Positions 24,547 through 33,557 are shown, counted from the stretch's first letter. The stretch is 64,000 nt of DNA from Mucilaginibacter sp. (GCA_030445275.1 JAUCSE010000092.1:118105-182104); one strand, 5' to 3'. Program-made: numbers and translations. The notes: generated by a model from the sequence alone, not told the origin.

Positions 24547-25125
24547 TTAAAGTGCCAGTTGTTTTTTGCTGCGTAAAAAGGTGTATTTGGTTTTAGCTAG
24601 TTCGAAACCGCCAAACAGCAGAAATCCAAATACCAAATTACCATAGATCATGTTATACTCAAATGGTATGGCATTAACTAATGATTTACCATATCCGGCT
24701 AAAGTGTGCGGGTATAGGTTAAGTGTGGTATAAAACCAAGGCAAATCAGTTACTAACCAATGTATTAATACCGATGCTATGCAAGCTAAAAGCACGTTGA
24801 GTACATTTACCTTCTTAATCATTGTACCAACAAGCACCATCAGCGCAAAGCTTAAATAAACCCCTATTATGCCATCGTATCCTATTTGAAATTTTGAAGT
24901 ATATAGATAATTAAGGACAATATCGGTTGTAAATAAAGCAAGTAATACAGTAAGATAGCCTTTCCACTTGCTTGTAAAATATGCACCTCCAAATAAAGCA
25001 ATTGCACCTACTGGGTTAAAATTACTCAAATCCTTGTATTTAAAGGCCAGGAGCCTGAATATGGCCACAATCAAAATTATTAAAACAAGCACTATATTCC
25101 GGGTGGTATTATCTTTTGCAGTCAT
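24547..25125 (-). CDS. DUF6580 family membrane protein, putative transporter component
   Basis: A 192-residue protein from the ATG at 25125 (the frame reaches a TTG two codons earlier). It has about five or six TM segments and the family pattern NFNPVGAIALFGGAYF, FTTDIVLNYLY and the C-terminal YGNLVFGFLLFGGFEL. The shape recalls ECF-type S-components. It lies 52 bases behind a TonB-dependent receptor gene on the same strand and shares its terminator, so it probably carries the same nutrient across the inner membrane. The ligand is not known. Confidence 0.78.
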   Translation of the reverse strand: MTAKDNTTRNIVLVLIILIVAIFRLLAFKYKDLSNFNPVGAIALFGGAYFTSKWKGYLTVLLALFTTDIVLNYLYTSKFQIGYDGIIGVYLSFALMVLVGTMIKKVNVLNVLLACIASVLIHWLVTDLPWFYTTLNLYPHTLAGYGKSLVNAIPFEYNMIYGNLVFGFLLFGGFELAKTKYTFLRSKKQLAL

Positions 25126-25177
25126 GATCAATTTTTATGCAGTAAAATTACTTATAAAAGTATTAAATAAAAAACGA

Positions 25178-27121
25178 CTAATTAAACCGGTATTTAGCGC
25201 CAAGCATAAAGTTGATACCCCTGGTATTATAACCCAGCCAATCCACATATTTTTGATCCAATACGTTATTCAGGTCGCCAAAAATGTTCAGTTTTTTGGT
25301 GACATTCAGTTCCAGGTGCAGATCAACCAGATCATAATGTTTCAGCGTAACTACTGATGACGGCGTTGTGGCAAAATTCAGATCGGTCCGGTTACCGGTA
25401 TACTTATAATTTACGCCGACTAAGAAATCATCCATAACCTGATACGATAAATTAGCCCCAAAGGTACTTTTTGGCCTGCGGTAAAGGTTGGCTGTTTGTG
25501 TGTCATTTTCATCCGTCAGTTTGCCGGTGACATAGGTGTAATAGGCAGATGCGTGGAATTTATGAGCATTATACTTCAGCTCACTCTCAAAACCTTTGTC
25601 TTTTTGAAGCTGCCCGTTTTTGTAAACCCCGAAAGGCGCTGCGGATAGATCAAGGAAATAAATAACATCCTTAGCGTTCCGTTTGTAAAACTGTGTGTTG
25701 AATGAAAGCACGCTTTTAATGATCTCCCAGTCAAAACCAGCTTCATATGAAGTGGTGGTTTCCGGCTTTAAATCCTGATTGCCATATTGAGAATTCAATT
25801 GGTATAAGGATGGCGATTTAAAGGCAGAAGCAATTGTTCCAAACACCTTAAATTGATCAGCCAAAAACAATGATGGATTAATAGTATAGGTAAAATTATC
25901 GCCGTACACACTGTGATGATTATAGCGTCCGCCTAATTCCATGTGAAAAATATCGTCCTTAAAGAATAAGGATGTGTAGGCGCTCAGTATATTATTGTGC
26001 TTGTCTTTTATAATGCTTGGGTCAGAGGGGTAATCTGTCGACTCAAAAAGGCTATATTGATCTGTACTACTATACTTAAAACCCGCTCCGCTGGTAATAT
26101 CAAAGAATTTGCCCAGGTTATAATTCAGTACTGCTTCGGCATTAGTTATATCGCCCTTGTTTTTGGTTACCTGGTGGGTTCCATAATTATCAGGTGGTAA
26201 ATTTTTAAAGTTGTTCCAAACGGTGTTTTGCGATACATTAAATTTTAGTGTTCCCTGTGACAATAAGAGCTTAGCACCTATTCCGCCAAATAAAAAAGTA
26301 TTGTTATAGGTGTAATTTTTATCGTCAGTAAACGCGCCATAAGGTAAATCGCCTTCGTTGTGACTTACTTGCATATTTCCGTTCAGACTGAGTTTTTGAG
26401 AAATAGCCTGATTGATATTCATACTTGCAGATCGCTGATGAAATCCATCTTTTTTAAAACCACCTTTACCTGTTGTATCAGTAGCAGCAGCAAAACCTTT
26501 GGAATCAGTATTGGAAAGATTAATGGCGATACCGGTTTTATTTATCCTTCCGTTTAAAGAGGCCGATTCTTTATAAGTATTATAATTACCACCCATTAAT
26601 TGCAAACTACCTTTTAGGCCCTGATTTTTTGGATTTTTAGTGATGATATTGATAACACCGGCTACAGCATCCGAGCCGTACAGGGTTGATCCGCTGCCTT
26701 TTAAAATTTCTATATGATCAATCATATCAAGCGAAAAAGCATTAAGGTCATAGCTACCATCAATAGCAGAAGCATTATTTACCGGGAAGCCATCAATCAA
26801 TATCAGGGTATTGCCGGATGACGCGCCACGCAAAAAAACAGAGGTACTTATACCTGGCGCATTCTGTGCTCCTGAAAAAGTTATTCCTGGCACCGTATTT
26901 AATAATTGCGGCAATGTTTTACCCTGCGACCGGTTGATTTGTTCTGTCGAAATCACGGTAACAACCCGGCCAATATCGGATAGTTTTTTGGGTGACCGGG
27001 TAGCAGTAACTACCACATCATCTAACAAACGGGTAGTATCCTGCGCATGTGCTGCCATGGTCAATAAACCCGTTTGCAGTAGTCCTAATCCCAAAACAAT
27101 TTTGAAGTACTTTTTTTCCAT
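25178..27121 (-). CDS. TonB-dependent outer-membrane receptor (BtuB/CirA-like)
   Basis: A 647-residue receptor from the ATG at 27121; the frame extends six codons more. Signal peptide about 1-26 (GLLTMAAHAQ), a TonB-box-like DDVVVTATRSP, then a plug domain (GKTLPQLLNTVPGI, LIDGFPVN, ILKGSGSTLYGSDAVAGVINIIT) and a 22-strand-type barrel ending INFMLGAKYRFN. Lack of a CarboxypepD N-domain and of a SusD partner, plus the BtuB-like plug, fit uptake of a cofactor or metal complex. It heads the two-gene operon with DUF6580. Its 5' region shared with the serine hydrolase gene is only 65 bases, too short for a riboswitch. Confidence 0.88.
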   Translation of the reverse strand: MEKKYFKIVLGLGLLQTGLLTMAAHAQDTTRLLDDVVVTATRSPKKLSDIGRVVTVISTEQINRSQGKTLPQLLNTVPGITFSGAQNAPGISTSVFLRGASSGNTLILIDGFPVNNASAIDGSYDLNAFSLDMIDHIEILKGSGSTLYGSDAVAGVINIITKNPKNQGLKGSLQLMGGNYNTYKESASLNGRINKTGIAINLSNTDSKGFAAATDTTGKGGFKKDGFHQRSASMNINQAISQKLSLNGNMQVSHNEGDLPYGAFTDDKNYTYNNTFLFGGIGAKLLLSQGTLKFNVSQNTVWNNFKNLPPDNYGTHQVTKNKGDITNAEAVLNYNLGKFFDITSGAGFKYSSTDQYSLFESTDYPSDPSIIKDKHNNILSAYTSLFFKDDIFHMELGGRYNHHSVYGDNFTYTINPSLFLADQFKVFGTIASAFKSPSLYQLNSQYGNQDLKPETTTSYEAGFDWEIIKSVLSFNTQFYKRNAKDVIYFLDLSAAPFGVYKNGQLQKDKGFESELKYNAHKFHASAYYTYVTGKLTDENDTQTANLYRRPKSTFGANLSYQVMDDFLVGVNYKYTGNRTDLNFATTPSSVVTLKHYDLVDLHLELNVTKKLNIFGDLNNVLDQKYVDWLGYNTRGINFMLGAKYRFN

Positions 27122-27186
27122 ATAGCGCTGAATGCGCACAAAAGTACTTTAAGTATAAACAACCACAAACTAACATTGCTATATTT

Positions 27187-28449
27187 ATGCTGATGAAACG
27201 ATATTGTACACTCCTATTGCTACTCGCCAGTATGACCAGCTTTGCTCAACAACCCGATACTGTTTTTCTGAAAAAGCTTTTACAAAGTCATCCAGAGCAA
27301 TTTAGCGGCATATTAAACCACCCTACTCAAAACGAAGTGCAAATATTATACACTCAGATTGATCGGGACAAAAACAACGTACCACACTTTAAATCATACA
27401 GTTACCGCTTAAATGCAAAGCACTATTTTTATCCGGCCAGTACCGTTAAATTACCAACTGCGATATTCGCACTCGAAAAGCTTAATGAACTTCGTGTTAA
27501 TGGTTTAACCAAACAATCGGTCATGATAACCGATAGTGCATTTGCCGGGCAAACTCAGGTTAAAACGGATACATCATCAGTTGATGGCCTCCCCTCCATC
27601 GAAAATTATATAAAAAAGATCTTACTGGTAAGTGATAATGATGCTTTTAACCGCTTATATGAATTTGTCGGTCGCGAGGAGATCAACCAAAAGTTAAAGA
27701 AATATCACCTAAATGATACCCGCATCATCGGCAGACTGGCCGTTGGCGATGCCGGCGAAAGCACCAGACACACCAACTCTATTGATTTTTTTAATAATAG
27801 TAAACTGGTGTACCATAAACCGGCATTATATGATAGCATAGATTACCCCATGCAACTGGAAAACCTGATACAAGGTAAAGCCTATATGGATAGCAGCAAC
27901 AGATTGGTGAACAAGCCTTTTAATTTTAGCCAGAAGAATGTATACTCCATTGCCGATCAGCAGCAGGTTTTAAAACGCCTGCTTTTCCCGGAGGCATTCC
28001 CGAAAGAGCAACACTATAATATAACCCCTGCAGATTATCAGTTCATCTATCATTATATGAGTATGTTCCCTACCGAAAATATAAAACCAACCTATAACCG
28101 CCCCGAATATTTCCCGGCCTATTGTAAGTTTTTGTTTTACGGGGGCGATAGTACGGCAATCATTCAACCCAACATAAGGATATTTAATAAGGTAGGCGAT
28201 AGTTATGGCTATGATATTGACAACGCCTACATCGTAGATTTTAAAAATAAGGTTGAATTTATGCTGACGGCGGTAGTGCAATCAAACGAGGATGGTATTT
28301 ATAATGATAACAAGTATGAGTATGCCACCGTTTGCCTGCCATTTTTAAAAAACCTGGGACAACTCATTTATCAGCTTGAACTACAAAGACCCAAAAACCA
28401 CCTTCCCGATTTAACTAAATTTAAATTTAATTACAAACAAGTTAAATAA
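27187..28449 (+). CDS. Class A beta-lactamase-like serine hydrolase
   Basis: A 420-residue exported protein with a signal peptide about 1-21 (SMTSFAQ). It has the SxxK motif in PASTVKLP (S85, K88) and the SDN motif (S149-N151) in LLVSDNDAFN. A KVG-type third motif lies in FNKVGDSYGYD. It is longer than classical class A enzymes (about 290 residues), with insertions in the second half. It may be a penicillin-recognising or peptidase-like member rather than an antibiotic resistance enzyme. A second ATG is two codons in. Divergent from the receptor gene. Confidence 0.82.
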   Translation: MLMKRYCTLLLLLASMTSFAQQPDTVFLKKLLQSHPEQFSGILNHPTQNEVQILYTQIDRDKNNVPHFKSYSYRLNAKHYFYPASTVKLPTAIFALEKLNELRVNGLTKQSVMITDSAFAGQTQVKTDTSSVDGLPSIENYIKKILLVSDNDAFNRLYEFVGREEINQKLKKYHLNDTRIIGRLAVGDAGESTRHTNSIDFFNNSKLVYHKPALYDSIDYPMQLENLIQGKAYMDSSNRLVNKPFNFSQKNVYSIADQQQVLKRLLFPEAFPKEQHYNITPADYQFIYHYMSMFPTENIKPTYNRPEYFPAYCKFLFYGGDSTAIIQPNIRIFNKVGDSYGYDIDNAYIVDFKNKVEFMLTAVVQSNEDGIYNDNKYEYATVCLPFLKNLGQLIYQLELQRPKNHLPDLTKFKFNYKQVK

Positions 28450-28522
28450 AAATCCGATTAACAAAAACTTAGCGTTATATATACTGTTTTAATTGCACAC
28501 TTAATTTAATTTGAACAGTACT

Positions 28523-29260
28523 ATGGCAACAACAATAGTAAAATATACAGATAACTTCCCCGTACTTTATGGTGACGACAGAATAAACCTGAACTGGCCT
28601 GAACGATATACCTCTATCCTTGGTGGTGCAAAGCTTGGATTTTCGGGATTTAAAAATATCTTTTCCAGCCCCTTAGCAAGTATTCTTAAAATTGGTGCCG
28701 GCGGTTACCTTTTAAGCCGTGGTATAACCGGGCATTGCGAATTGTATAAACGCATTGGTAAGCTTTCAACAAACCCAATCAACGTGAATATCAGATCGAC
28801 ATTTACAGTAAATAAACCCAGGCACAAAGTTTACGACTTTTGGCGCAAGCTCGATAATTTACCCCTGTTCATGAAGCACCTGGAAAGCGTTGAAATGATA
28901 GATTCCAAATACTCTCGCTGGGTTTTAAAGTTACCGGCCGATATTGCAACCGTAAGCTGGCACGCTGAAATTGTAAGAGATGAGCCAAACGAAATGATCG
29001 GCTGGAGTTCGCTCCCCGATTCCATGATCAACAATGCCGGTAAAGTACGTTTTCAGGATACCGCGGATGGTAAGGGTACTATTGTTGATGTAGTGATCAG
29101 CTACCAGCCCCCTGCAGGTGGTGTGGGTGCAGGTATAGCGCAAGCCCTAAACCCGCTGTTTAAGAAAATGGTTGATAAAGACGTGCAGAACTTTAAACAG
29201 TATATGGATATTGACAACGATGCTGATGAATATTTTACGGAGGTTATTGTGGTTGAATAA
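28523..29260 (+). CDS. SRPBCC (polyketide cyclase/dehydrase) family protein with DUF2892-like N-part
   Basis: A 245-residue protein from the ATG at 28523; the frame opens at a TTG four codons earlier. Residues about 20-70 hold two short hydrophobic stretches like DUF2892 (SILKIGAGGYLLSRGITGHCELYKRIG). Residues about 90-230 are a START-like SRPBCC domain (TVNKPRHKVYDFWRKLDNLPLFMKHLESVE, with IGWSSLPDSM and GTIVDVVISYQPP). This architecture recurs in many bacteria and binds an unknown hydrophobic ligand near the membrane. It is monocistronic. Confidence 0.83.
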   Translation: MATTIVKYTDNFPVLYGDDRINLNWPERYTSILGGAKLGFSGFKNIFSSPLASILKIGAGGYLLSRGITGHCELYKRIGKLSTNPINVNIRSTFTVNKPRHKVYDFWRKLDNLPLFMKHLESVEMIDSKYSRWVLKLPADIATVSWHAEIVRDEPNEMIGWSSLPDSMINNAGKVRFQDTADGKGTIVDVVISYQPPAGGVGAGIAQALNPLFKKMVDKDVQNFKQYMDIDNDADEYFTEVIVVE

Positions 29261-29278
29261 GTGGTGACAATCAAAAAA

Positions 29279-29393
29279 CACGTCATTGCGAGGCACGAAG
29301 CAATCTCTACGCAGGCAAGTCAACGATGCAGATTTACTACTTTGTTATTTACTCTGTAAAGTATAGAGATTGCTTCGTGCCTCGCAATGACGT
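29279..29393. repeat. Palindromic repeat, CGTCATTGCGAG family
   Basis: CACGTCATTGCGAGGCACGAAGC at the left pairs with GCTTCGTGCCTCGCAATGACGTG at the right, with AATCTCTA/TAGAGATT continuing the stem. It follows the SRPBCC gene and precedes a terminator. Confidence 0.85.
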
Positions 29394-29413
29394 GGGGATA
29401 ATTTCTATAAAAC

Positions 29414-29444
29414 CACAAAAGGCCGCAATTTGCGGCCTTTTGTG
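29414..29444. terminator. Terminator hairpin at the end of the rplT operon
   Basis: CACAAAAGGCCGCAA and TTGCGGCCTTTTGTG are perfect 15-base arms around one central base. The hairpin lies between the convergent SRPBCC and rplT genes and can stop transcription from both sides. Confidence 0.8.
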
Positions 29445-29472
29445 AAAATTAAACGTGATGAACGTTTTTATA

Positions 29473-29817
29473 TTATTTTACTGCATCAATCACGGCTTTG
29501 AAAGCATCTGGATGATTCATCGCTAAATCAGCCAATACTTTACGGTTTAAACCGATTTCTTTTGCTGCTAATTTACCTATTAATTGAGAGTAAGAAATTC
29601 CGTGCTGACGAGCACCTGCGTTAATACGCTGTATCCATAAAGCTCTGAATTCTCTTTTCTTGGTTTTACGGTCACGGTATGCATACTGTAAACCTTTTTC
29701 AACTGTGTTTTTTGCAACGGTATAAACCTTGCTTCTTGAACCCCAATAACCTTTGGCGAGGTCCATGATCCTTTTTCTGCGTCTTCTCGACGCTACTGCG
29801 TTAACTGAACGTGGCAT
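29473..29817 (-). CDS. rplT: 50S ribosomal protein L20
   Basis: A 114-residue protein that is L20 throughout: MPRSVNAVASRRRRKRIM at the start, AKGYWGSRSKVYTVAKN and RKREFRALWIQRINAGAR in the middle. It binds 23S rRNA early in large-subunit assembly. It is the last gene of the thrS-infC-rpmI-rplT order, 78 bases after rpmI. In E. coli L20 represses this operon; no matching leader was identified here. Confidence 0.98.
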   Translation of the reverse strand: MPRSVNAVASRRRRKRIMDLAKGYWGSRSKVYTVAKNTVEKGLQYAYRDRKTKKREFRALWIQRINAGARQHGISYSQLIGKLAAKEIGLNRKVLADLAMNHPDAFKAVIDAVK

Positions 29818-29895
29818 CTTGTTTGATTTTGGTAGTGAGTGCCTGCTTTTATAACAGAACTTAAAACTCTAATACCTGGTTAAAAAAATTGTGAA

Positions 29896-30096
29896 TTACT
29901 TTCCGATACAAAGCATACGTTTTACGTTTCCTGAATCAGCATCAGATACTAGGCTGGTGTGACCAAGGTTACGCTTACGTTTTGTTGACATCTTTGTTAA
30001 GATGTGGCTTTTGTATGCGTTCTTTCTTGTGATTTTACCGGTTCCAGTAAGCTTAAAACGCTTTTTAGCACTGGAATTGGTTTTCATTTTTGGCAT
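29896..30096 (-). CDS. rpmI: 50S ribosomal protein L35
   Basis: A 66-residue protein with the L35 pattern MPKMKTNSSAKKRFKLTGTG and the basic KSHILTKMSTKRKRNL block. It is a structural protein of the large subunit. It is preceded by a 146-base gap to infC that contains a 20-base inverted repeat (30113-30237), so its expression may be partly separate from infC and thrS. Confidence 0.98.
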   Translation of the reverse strand: MPKMKTNSSAKKRFKLTGTGKITRKNAYKSHILTKMSTKRKRNLGHTSLVSDADSGNVKRMLCIGK

Positions 30097-30112
30097 AACT
30101 ATTTATTTATTT

Positions 30113-30237
30113 AGATGTTAGATATGAGATTTTAGATGTGAGATTAAACTATCTCTTCGCATCTGAACCCCATATTTCACGTTTATTTTAATTAAAATGT
30201 CAAATATAGATTGTCTCAAATCTCATATCTAACATCT
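30113..30237. repeat. Inverted repeat inside the infC-rpmI gap
   Basis: AGATGTTAGATATGAGATTT (30113-30132) has its exact reverse complement at 30218-30237. The loop holds partial copies of the same word (TAGATGTGAGATT). It lies inside a conserved ribosomal operon and could form a hairpin in the transcript. Confidence 0.8.
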
Positions 30238-30242
30238 CCTAT

Positions 30243-30809
30243 CTACTTTTTAGCCGCTTTAGGAGCCAGGGTTAAAAACATCCTTTTTCCTTCAAGCTTG
30301 GGTAATTGTTCAACCTTACCCACTTCTTCCAATGCCTGTGCAAAACGCAGCAGTAATATTTCGCCTTGTTCTTTGTATACAATTGCACGGCCTTTAAAGT
30401 GCACGTAAGCCCTCACCTTTTCGCCCGATTCTAAGAATTTGATGGCATGCTTTAATTTAAACTCAAAGTCATGATCATCAGTATTCGGTCCAAAACGGAT
30501 CTCCTTAATAACCGTTTGCTTGGCATTGCTCTTAATCTCTTTCAGCTTTTTCTTTTGTTCGTAAATGAACTTGTTATAGTCCGTTACTTTACAAACTGGT
30601 GGAACAGCGTTTGGAGATATTTCAACCAGGTCCAATTCCTGCTCCTGTGCAATTGCCAGTGCGTCTCTTAAAGAGAAAATACCCTGCTCAACGTTATCGC
30701 CTACCAGACGAACTTCCTGAGCTCTGATGAATTGATTTATGTTGTGTTCAGCTTCTTTTTTCTTAAAAGGAAGCCTTGGTCCTCTATTGAAAGGTTTGTT
30801 TAATGCCAA
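30243..30809 (-). CDS. infC: Translation initiation factor IF-3, TTG start
   Basis: A 188-residue IF-3 with both domains: N-domain from NINQFIRAQEVRLVGDNVEQ to about residue 80, the linker EQKKKLKEIKSNAK, and C-domain from KEIRFGPNTDDHDFEFKLKHA to the end. It keeps the 30S subunit free and checks the start codon. The start is TTG at 30809-30807, one base after the thrS stop. The next methionine codon in frame is near the C-terminus, so no ATG start is possible. A non-ATG start is the known basis of IF-3 self-control in other bacteria. Confidence 0.96.
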   Translation of the reverse strand: MALNKPFNRGPRLPFKKKEAEHNINQFIRAQEVRLVGDNVEQGIFSLRDALAIAQEQELDLVEISPNAVPPVCKVTDYNKFIYEQKKKLKEIKSNAKQTVIKEIRFGPNTDDHDFEFKLKHAIKFLESGEKVRAYVHFKGRAIVYKEQGEILLLRFAQALEEVGKVEQLPKLEGKRMFLTLAPKAAKK

Positions 30810-30810
30810 G

Positions 30811-32736
30811 TTATACTGTTATTTCTTTAGTTATTTGTTTTTTTAATTCTTCAATGCTCATGCTGCCTAAATCTCCCTGACCATGCCTGCGGACAGAAAC
30901 CAAACCTTCGGTAGCTTCTTTTTCACCTACTATCAGCATATAAGGGATCTTCTTGACTTCAGCATCGCGTATTTTACGCCCTATTTTCTCGTCTCTAAAA
31001 TCAATCAGCCCGCAAATATCGGAATCTTTTAACACATCAGAAAGTTTTTTTGCATATTCCTCATATTTTTCTGATATCGGGAGGATAATAAATTGCTCTG
31101 GAGATAACCACAGCGGGAAATTACCGGCACAATGCTCTATTAATACGGCTATAAAACGCTCCATGGAACCAAACGGTGCCCTGTGGATCATTACCGGACG
31201 ATGTTTTAAATTATCGCTGCCAGTATATTCCAGTTCAAAGCGTTCAGGCAGGTTATAATCAACCTGTATGGTACCCAATTGCCATTTACGACCAAGAGCA
31301 TCCTTCACCATAAAATCAAGCTTAGGGCCGTAAAATGCAGCCTCGCCAAGTTCTGTTACGGTGATTAATCCTTTTTCTTCAGCGGCTTCAATAATAGCTG
31401 ATTCGGCCAAAGCCCAATTTTCATCAGTGCCTATGTATTTAGCCTTATTTTCAGGATCTCGAAGAGATATCTGGGCAGTATAGTTTTCAAAACCAAGAGC
31501 TTTAAATACATACAATACCAGGTCAATCACCTTCATAAACTCTTCCTTTACCTGATCCGGACGGCAAAATAAGTGTGCATCATCCTGAGTAAAGCCACGC
31601 ACACGGGTTAAGCCATGCAGCTCACCACTTTGTTCGTAACGGTACACAGTCCCAAACTCAGCCAAACGAATCGGAAGATCTTTGTATGAACGTGGTTTTG
31701 TTTTATATATCTCGCAGTGGTGCGGGCAGTTCATTGGTTTTAAGAAGAACTCCTCTCCCTCCTGCGGGGTTTTTATTGGCTGAAATGAATCAGCACCATA
31801 TTTCTCGTAATGCCCTGATGTTACATACAGATTTTTATGCCCGATGTGCGGTGTAATCACTTGCTCATAACCCGCTTTAACCTGCGCTTTTTGCAAAAAG
31901 TTTGTTAAGCGTTCGCGCAGTGCAGTGCCTTTTGGCAACCACAATGGCAGGCCCATGCCTACTTTTTCAGAAAAAGCAAACAGTTCCAGTTCTTTGCCCA
32001 ACTTGCGGTGATCACGCTTTTTAGCTTCCTCTATAATATGCAGGTATTCAGCAAGTTCACTTGCTTTTGGGAAAGTAACACCGTAAATACGTGTAAGCTG
32101 CTTACGTGTTTCATCACCGCGCCAGTAGGCACCCGCAAGGCTCATGAGCTTAACCGCTTTTATAAAACCTGTATTTGGAAGATGCGGCCCACGGCACAGG
32201 TCGGTAAAATTACCTTGTGTATAAAATGTGATGGAGCCATCAGGCAGATCCTTGATCAGGTCAAGCTTGTACTCATCACCTTTCTCAGTAAAATATTCAA
32301 TGGCATCGGCCTTGCTTACCGGTTTGCGGATAAACTCCTCCTTGGTTTTAGCCAGCTCGATGATCTTATCTTCTATCTGCTTAAACTCGTCAGATGACAA
32401 TACCTTATCGCCAAAATCAACATCATAATAAAAACCGGTTTCAATAGCCGGGCCTATACCAAATTTGGTACCCGGATATAAAGCCTCCAGCGCTTCGGCC
32501 ATTAAGTGAGCCGATGAATGCCAGAATGTTGATTTACCTGAAGCATCGTTCCAGGTTAATAATTTAACGTGCGAATCTTTTTCAATGGGGCGGCTGGAAT
32601 CCCAAACCTCGCCATCAACTTCGGCTGCTAATACGTTACGTGCTAATCCTTCGGAGATCGACAACGCGATCTGCATGGAAGTGATCCCCTTATCGTACTG
32701 ACGAACGGAACCATCTGGAAGTGTAATACTAATCAT
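30811..32736 (-). CDS. thrS: Threonine-tRNA ligase
   Basis: A 641-residue class II synthetase. It has a TGS domain (1-62), the second additional domain with TFWHSSAHLMAEALEALYPG (zinc/editing site His pair), the catalytic core with MNCPHHCEIY, then RLAEFGTVYRYEQSGELHGLTRVRGFTQDDAH, and the HGTP anticodon-binding domain at the end (EEYAKKLSDVLKDSDI). It charges tRNA-Thr and edits Ser-tRNA-Thr. It is the first gene of the operon with infC, rpmI and rplT. The upstream gap holds paired dyads at 32954-33003. Confidence 0.98.
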   Translation of the reverse strand: MISITLPDGSVRQYDKGITSMQIALSISEGLARNVLAAEVDGEVWDSSRPIEKDSHVKLLTWNDASGKSTFWHSSAHLMAEALEALYPGTKFGIGPAIETGFYYDVDFGDKVLSSDEFKQIEDKIIELAKTKEEFIRKPVSKADAIEYFTEKGDEYKLDLIKDLPDGSITFYTQGNFTDLCRGPHLPNTGFIKAVKLMSLAGAYWRGDETRKQLTRIYGVTFPKASELAEYLHIIEEAKKRDHRKLGKELELFAFSEKVGMGLPLWLPKGTALRERLTNFLQKAQVKAGYEQVITPHIGHKNLYVTSGHYEKYGADSFQPIKTPQEGEEFFLKPMNCPHHCEIYKTKPRSYKDLPIRLAEFGTVYRYEQSGELHGLTRVRGFTQDDAHLFCRPDQVKEEFMKVIDLVLYVFKALGFENYTAQISLRDPENKAKYIGTDENWALAESAIIEAAEEKGLITVTELGEAAFYGPKLDFMVKDALGRKWQLGTIQVDYNLPERFELEYTGSDNLKHRPVMIHRAPFGSMERFIAVLIEHCAGNFPLWLSPEQFIILPISEKYEEYAKKLSDVLKDSDICGLIDFRDEKIGRKIRDAEVKKIPYMLIVGEKEATEGLVSVRRHGQGDLGSMSIEELKKQITKEITV

Positions 32737-32852
32737 CTACAACTATGATTTAAATTTTATAAAATTACGTTTAACAATCACCTACAAAGTGATCGTATAT
32801 TTTGAGGTGCAAAAATAGGGATTTATTTTATAAATTTTATAGCTATTTAAAC

Positions 32853-32881
32853 CCGTCATCCTGAATTTATTTCAGGATCTC
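32853..32881. repeat. Short palindromic repeat, CGTCATCCTGA type
   Basis: CGTCATCCTGAATTTATTTCAGGATCT contains the dyad TCCTGAA/TTCAGGA around a short centre. The left end resembles the inner unit at 9797. It lies in the thrS upstream gap. Confidence 0.6.
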
Positions 32882-32953
32882 TCATGCTGATTATCACTAT
32901 GCTTATAGCTATTCTGCCAGTTCAAACGTGCGTCGCTTGAACTTATATCGGTG

Positions 32954-33003
32954 TAAGCGTCTACGCTTATACCTGCTGTATTAAAAAGTAAGCGTGGACG
33001 CTT
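32954..33003. repeat. Two copies of the dyad TAAGCGT-NN-ACGCTT(A)
   Basis: TAAGCGTCTACGCTTA is at 32954-32969 and TAAGCGTGGACGCTT at 32989-33003, spaced 35 bases apart. They lie between the DinB gene and thrS. They may be a regulator site or another dispersed palindrome; the sequence alone does not decide. Confidence 0.6.
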
Positions 33004-33017
33004 GAATGGGCGGAGGG

Positions 33018-33548
33018 CTATTTTAGATATTTTTCCTTAATGATATTGATGTGATGCAGCTCATGCCCGGCTATGTGGTAAGCCAACGCCCGTACGGTGG
33101 CATCATTAGCGGTGCCTGTTCCATGCCCCATCCTGTCAAAAGCATCCTCAGGCAAACCATTAAACAGGGCTATGGTGGCTCTTCTTATGGCTTCATACTC
33201 CTCAAAAATATTATCAAGATTCCTGTTATCAGCATCAGAATAAGTAGCGTATGCATCCTGATCAAAACCGATCAGGTTATTTTTTTCATTGCGAGCAAAA
33301 CGCAGGGCACGATACGCAAAAATTCGTTCATCATCAATAATATGTACCAGTACTTCCTTAATGCTCCACTTACCGGGGGCATACCTATGATATAAAACAC
33401 TTTCAGGCAATGAATAAATCAATTGCCTTACCATATCAAAATCATCCTGCAGATGCTTTAATATCAACCCATCAGTTGGCAGCAGTTGCATATACATGAT
33501 AGCATAAGGCGGGTACTCGCCTGGTTGTGGTGGTGGTATTATTCTCAT
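33018..33548 (-). CDS. DinB family protein
   Basis: A 176-residue protein from the ATG at 33548 (a TTG lies two codons earlier). The DinB four-helix pattern is clear: WSIKEVLVHIIDDERIFAYRALRFAR and at the end ALAYHIAGHELHHINIIKEKYL. The three metal-binding histidines of the family are in HIIDDE and HELHH. DinB-like proteins are thought to be metal-dependent transferases using small thiols. The exact reaction here is unknown. It starts 9 bases after the VOC gene stop on the same strand. Confidence 0.88.
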   Translation of the reverse strand: MRIIPPPQPGEYPPYAIMYMQLLPTDGLILKHLQDDFDMVRQLIYSLPESVLYHRYAPGKWSIKEVLVHIIDDERIFAYRALRFARNEKNNLIGFDQDAYATYSDADNRNLDNIFEEYEAIRRATIALFNGLPEDAFDRMGHGTGTANDATVRALAYHIAGHELHHINIIKEKYLK

Positions 33549-33557
33549 GGTCAAAAA

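Noticed and set aside
25122..27190. Possible cobalamin riboswitch for the BtuB-like receptor
   Set aside because: Only about 65 bases separate the receptor ATG from the divergent gene, too little for the element, and no conserved B12-box was seen.
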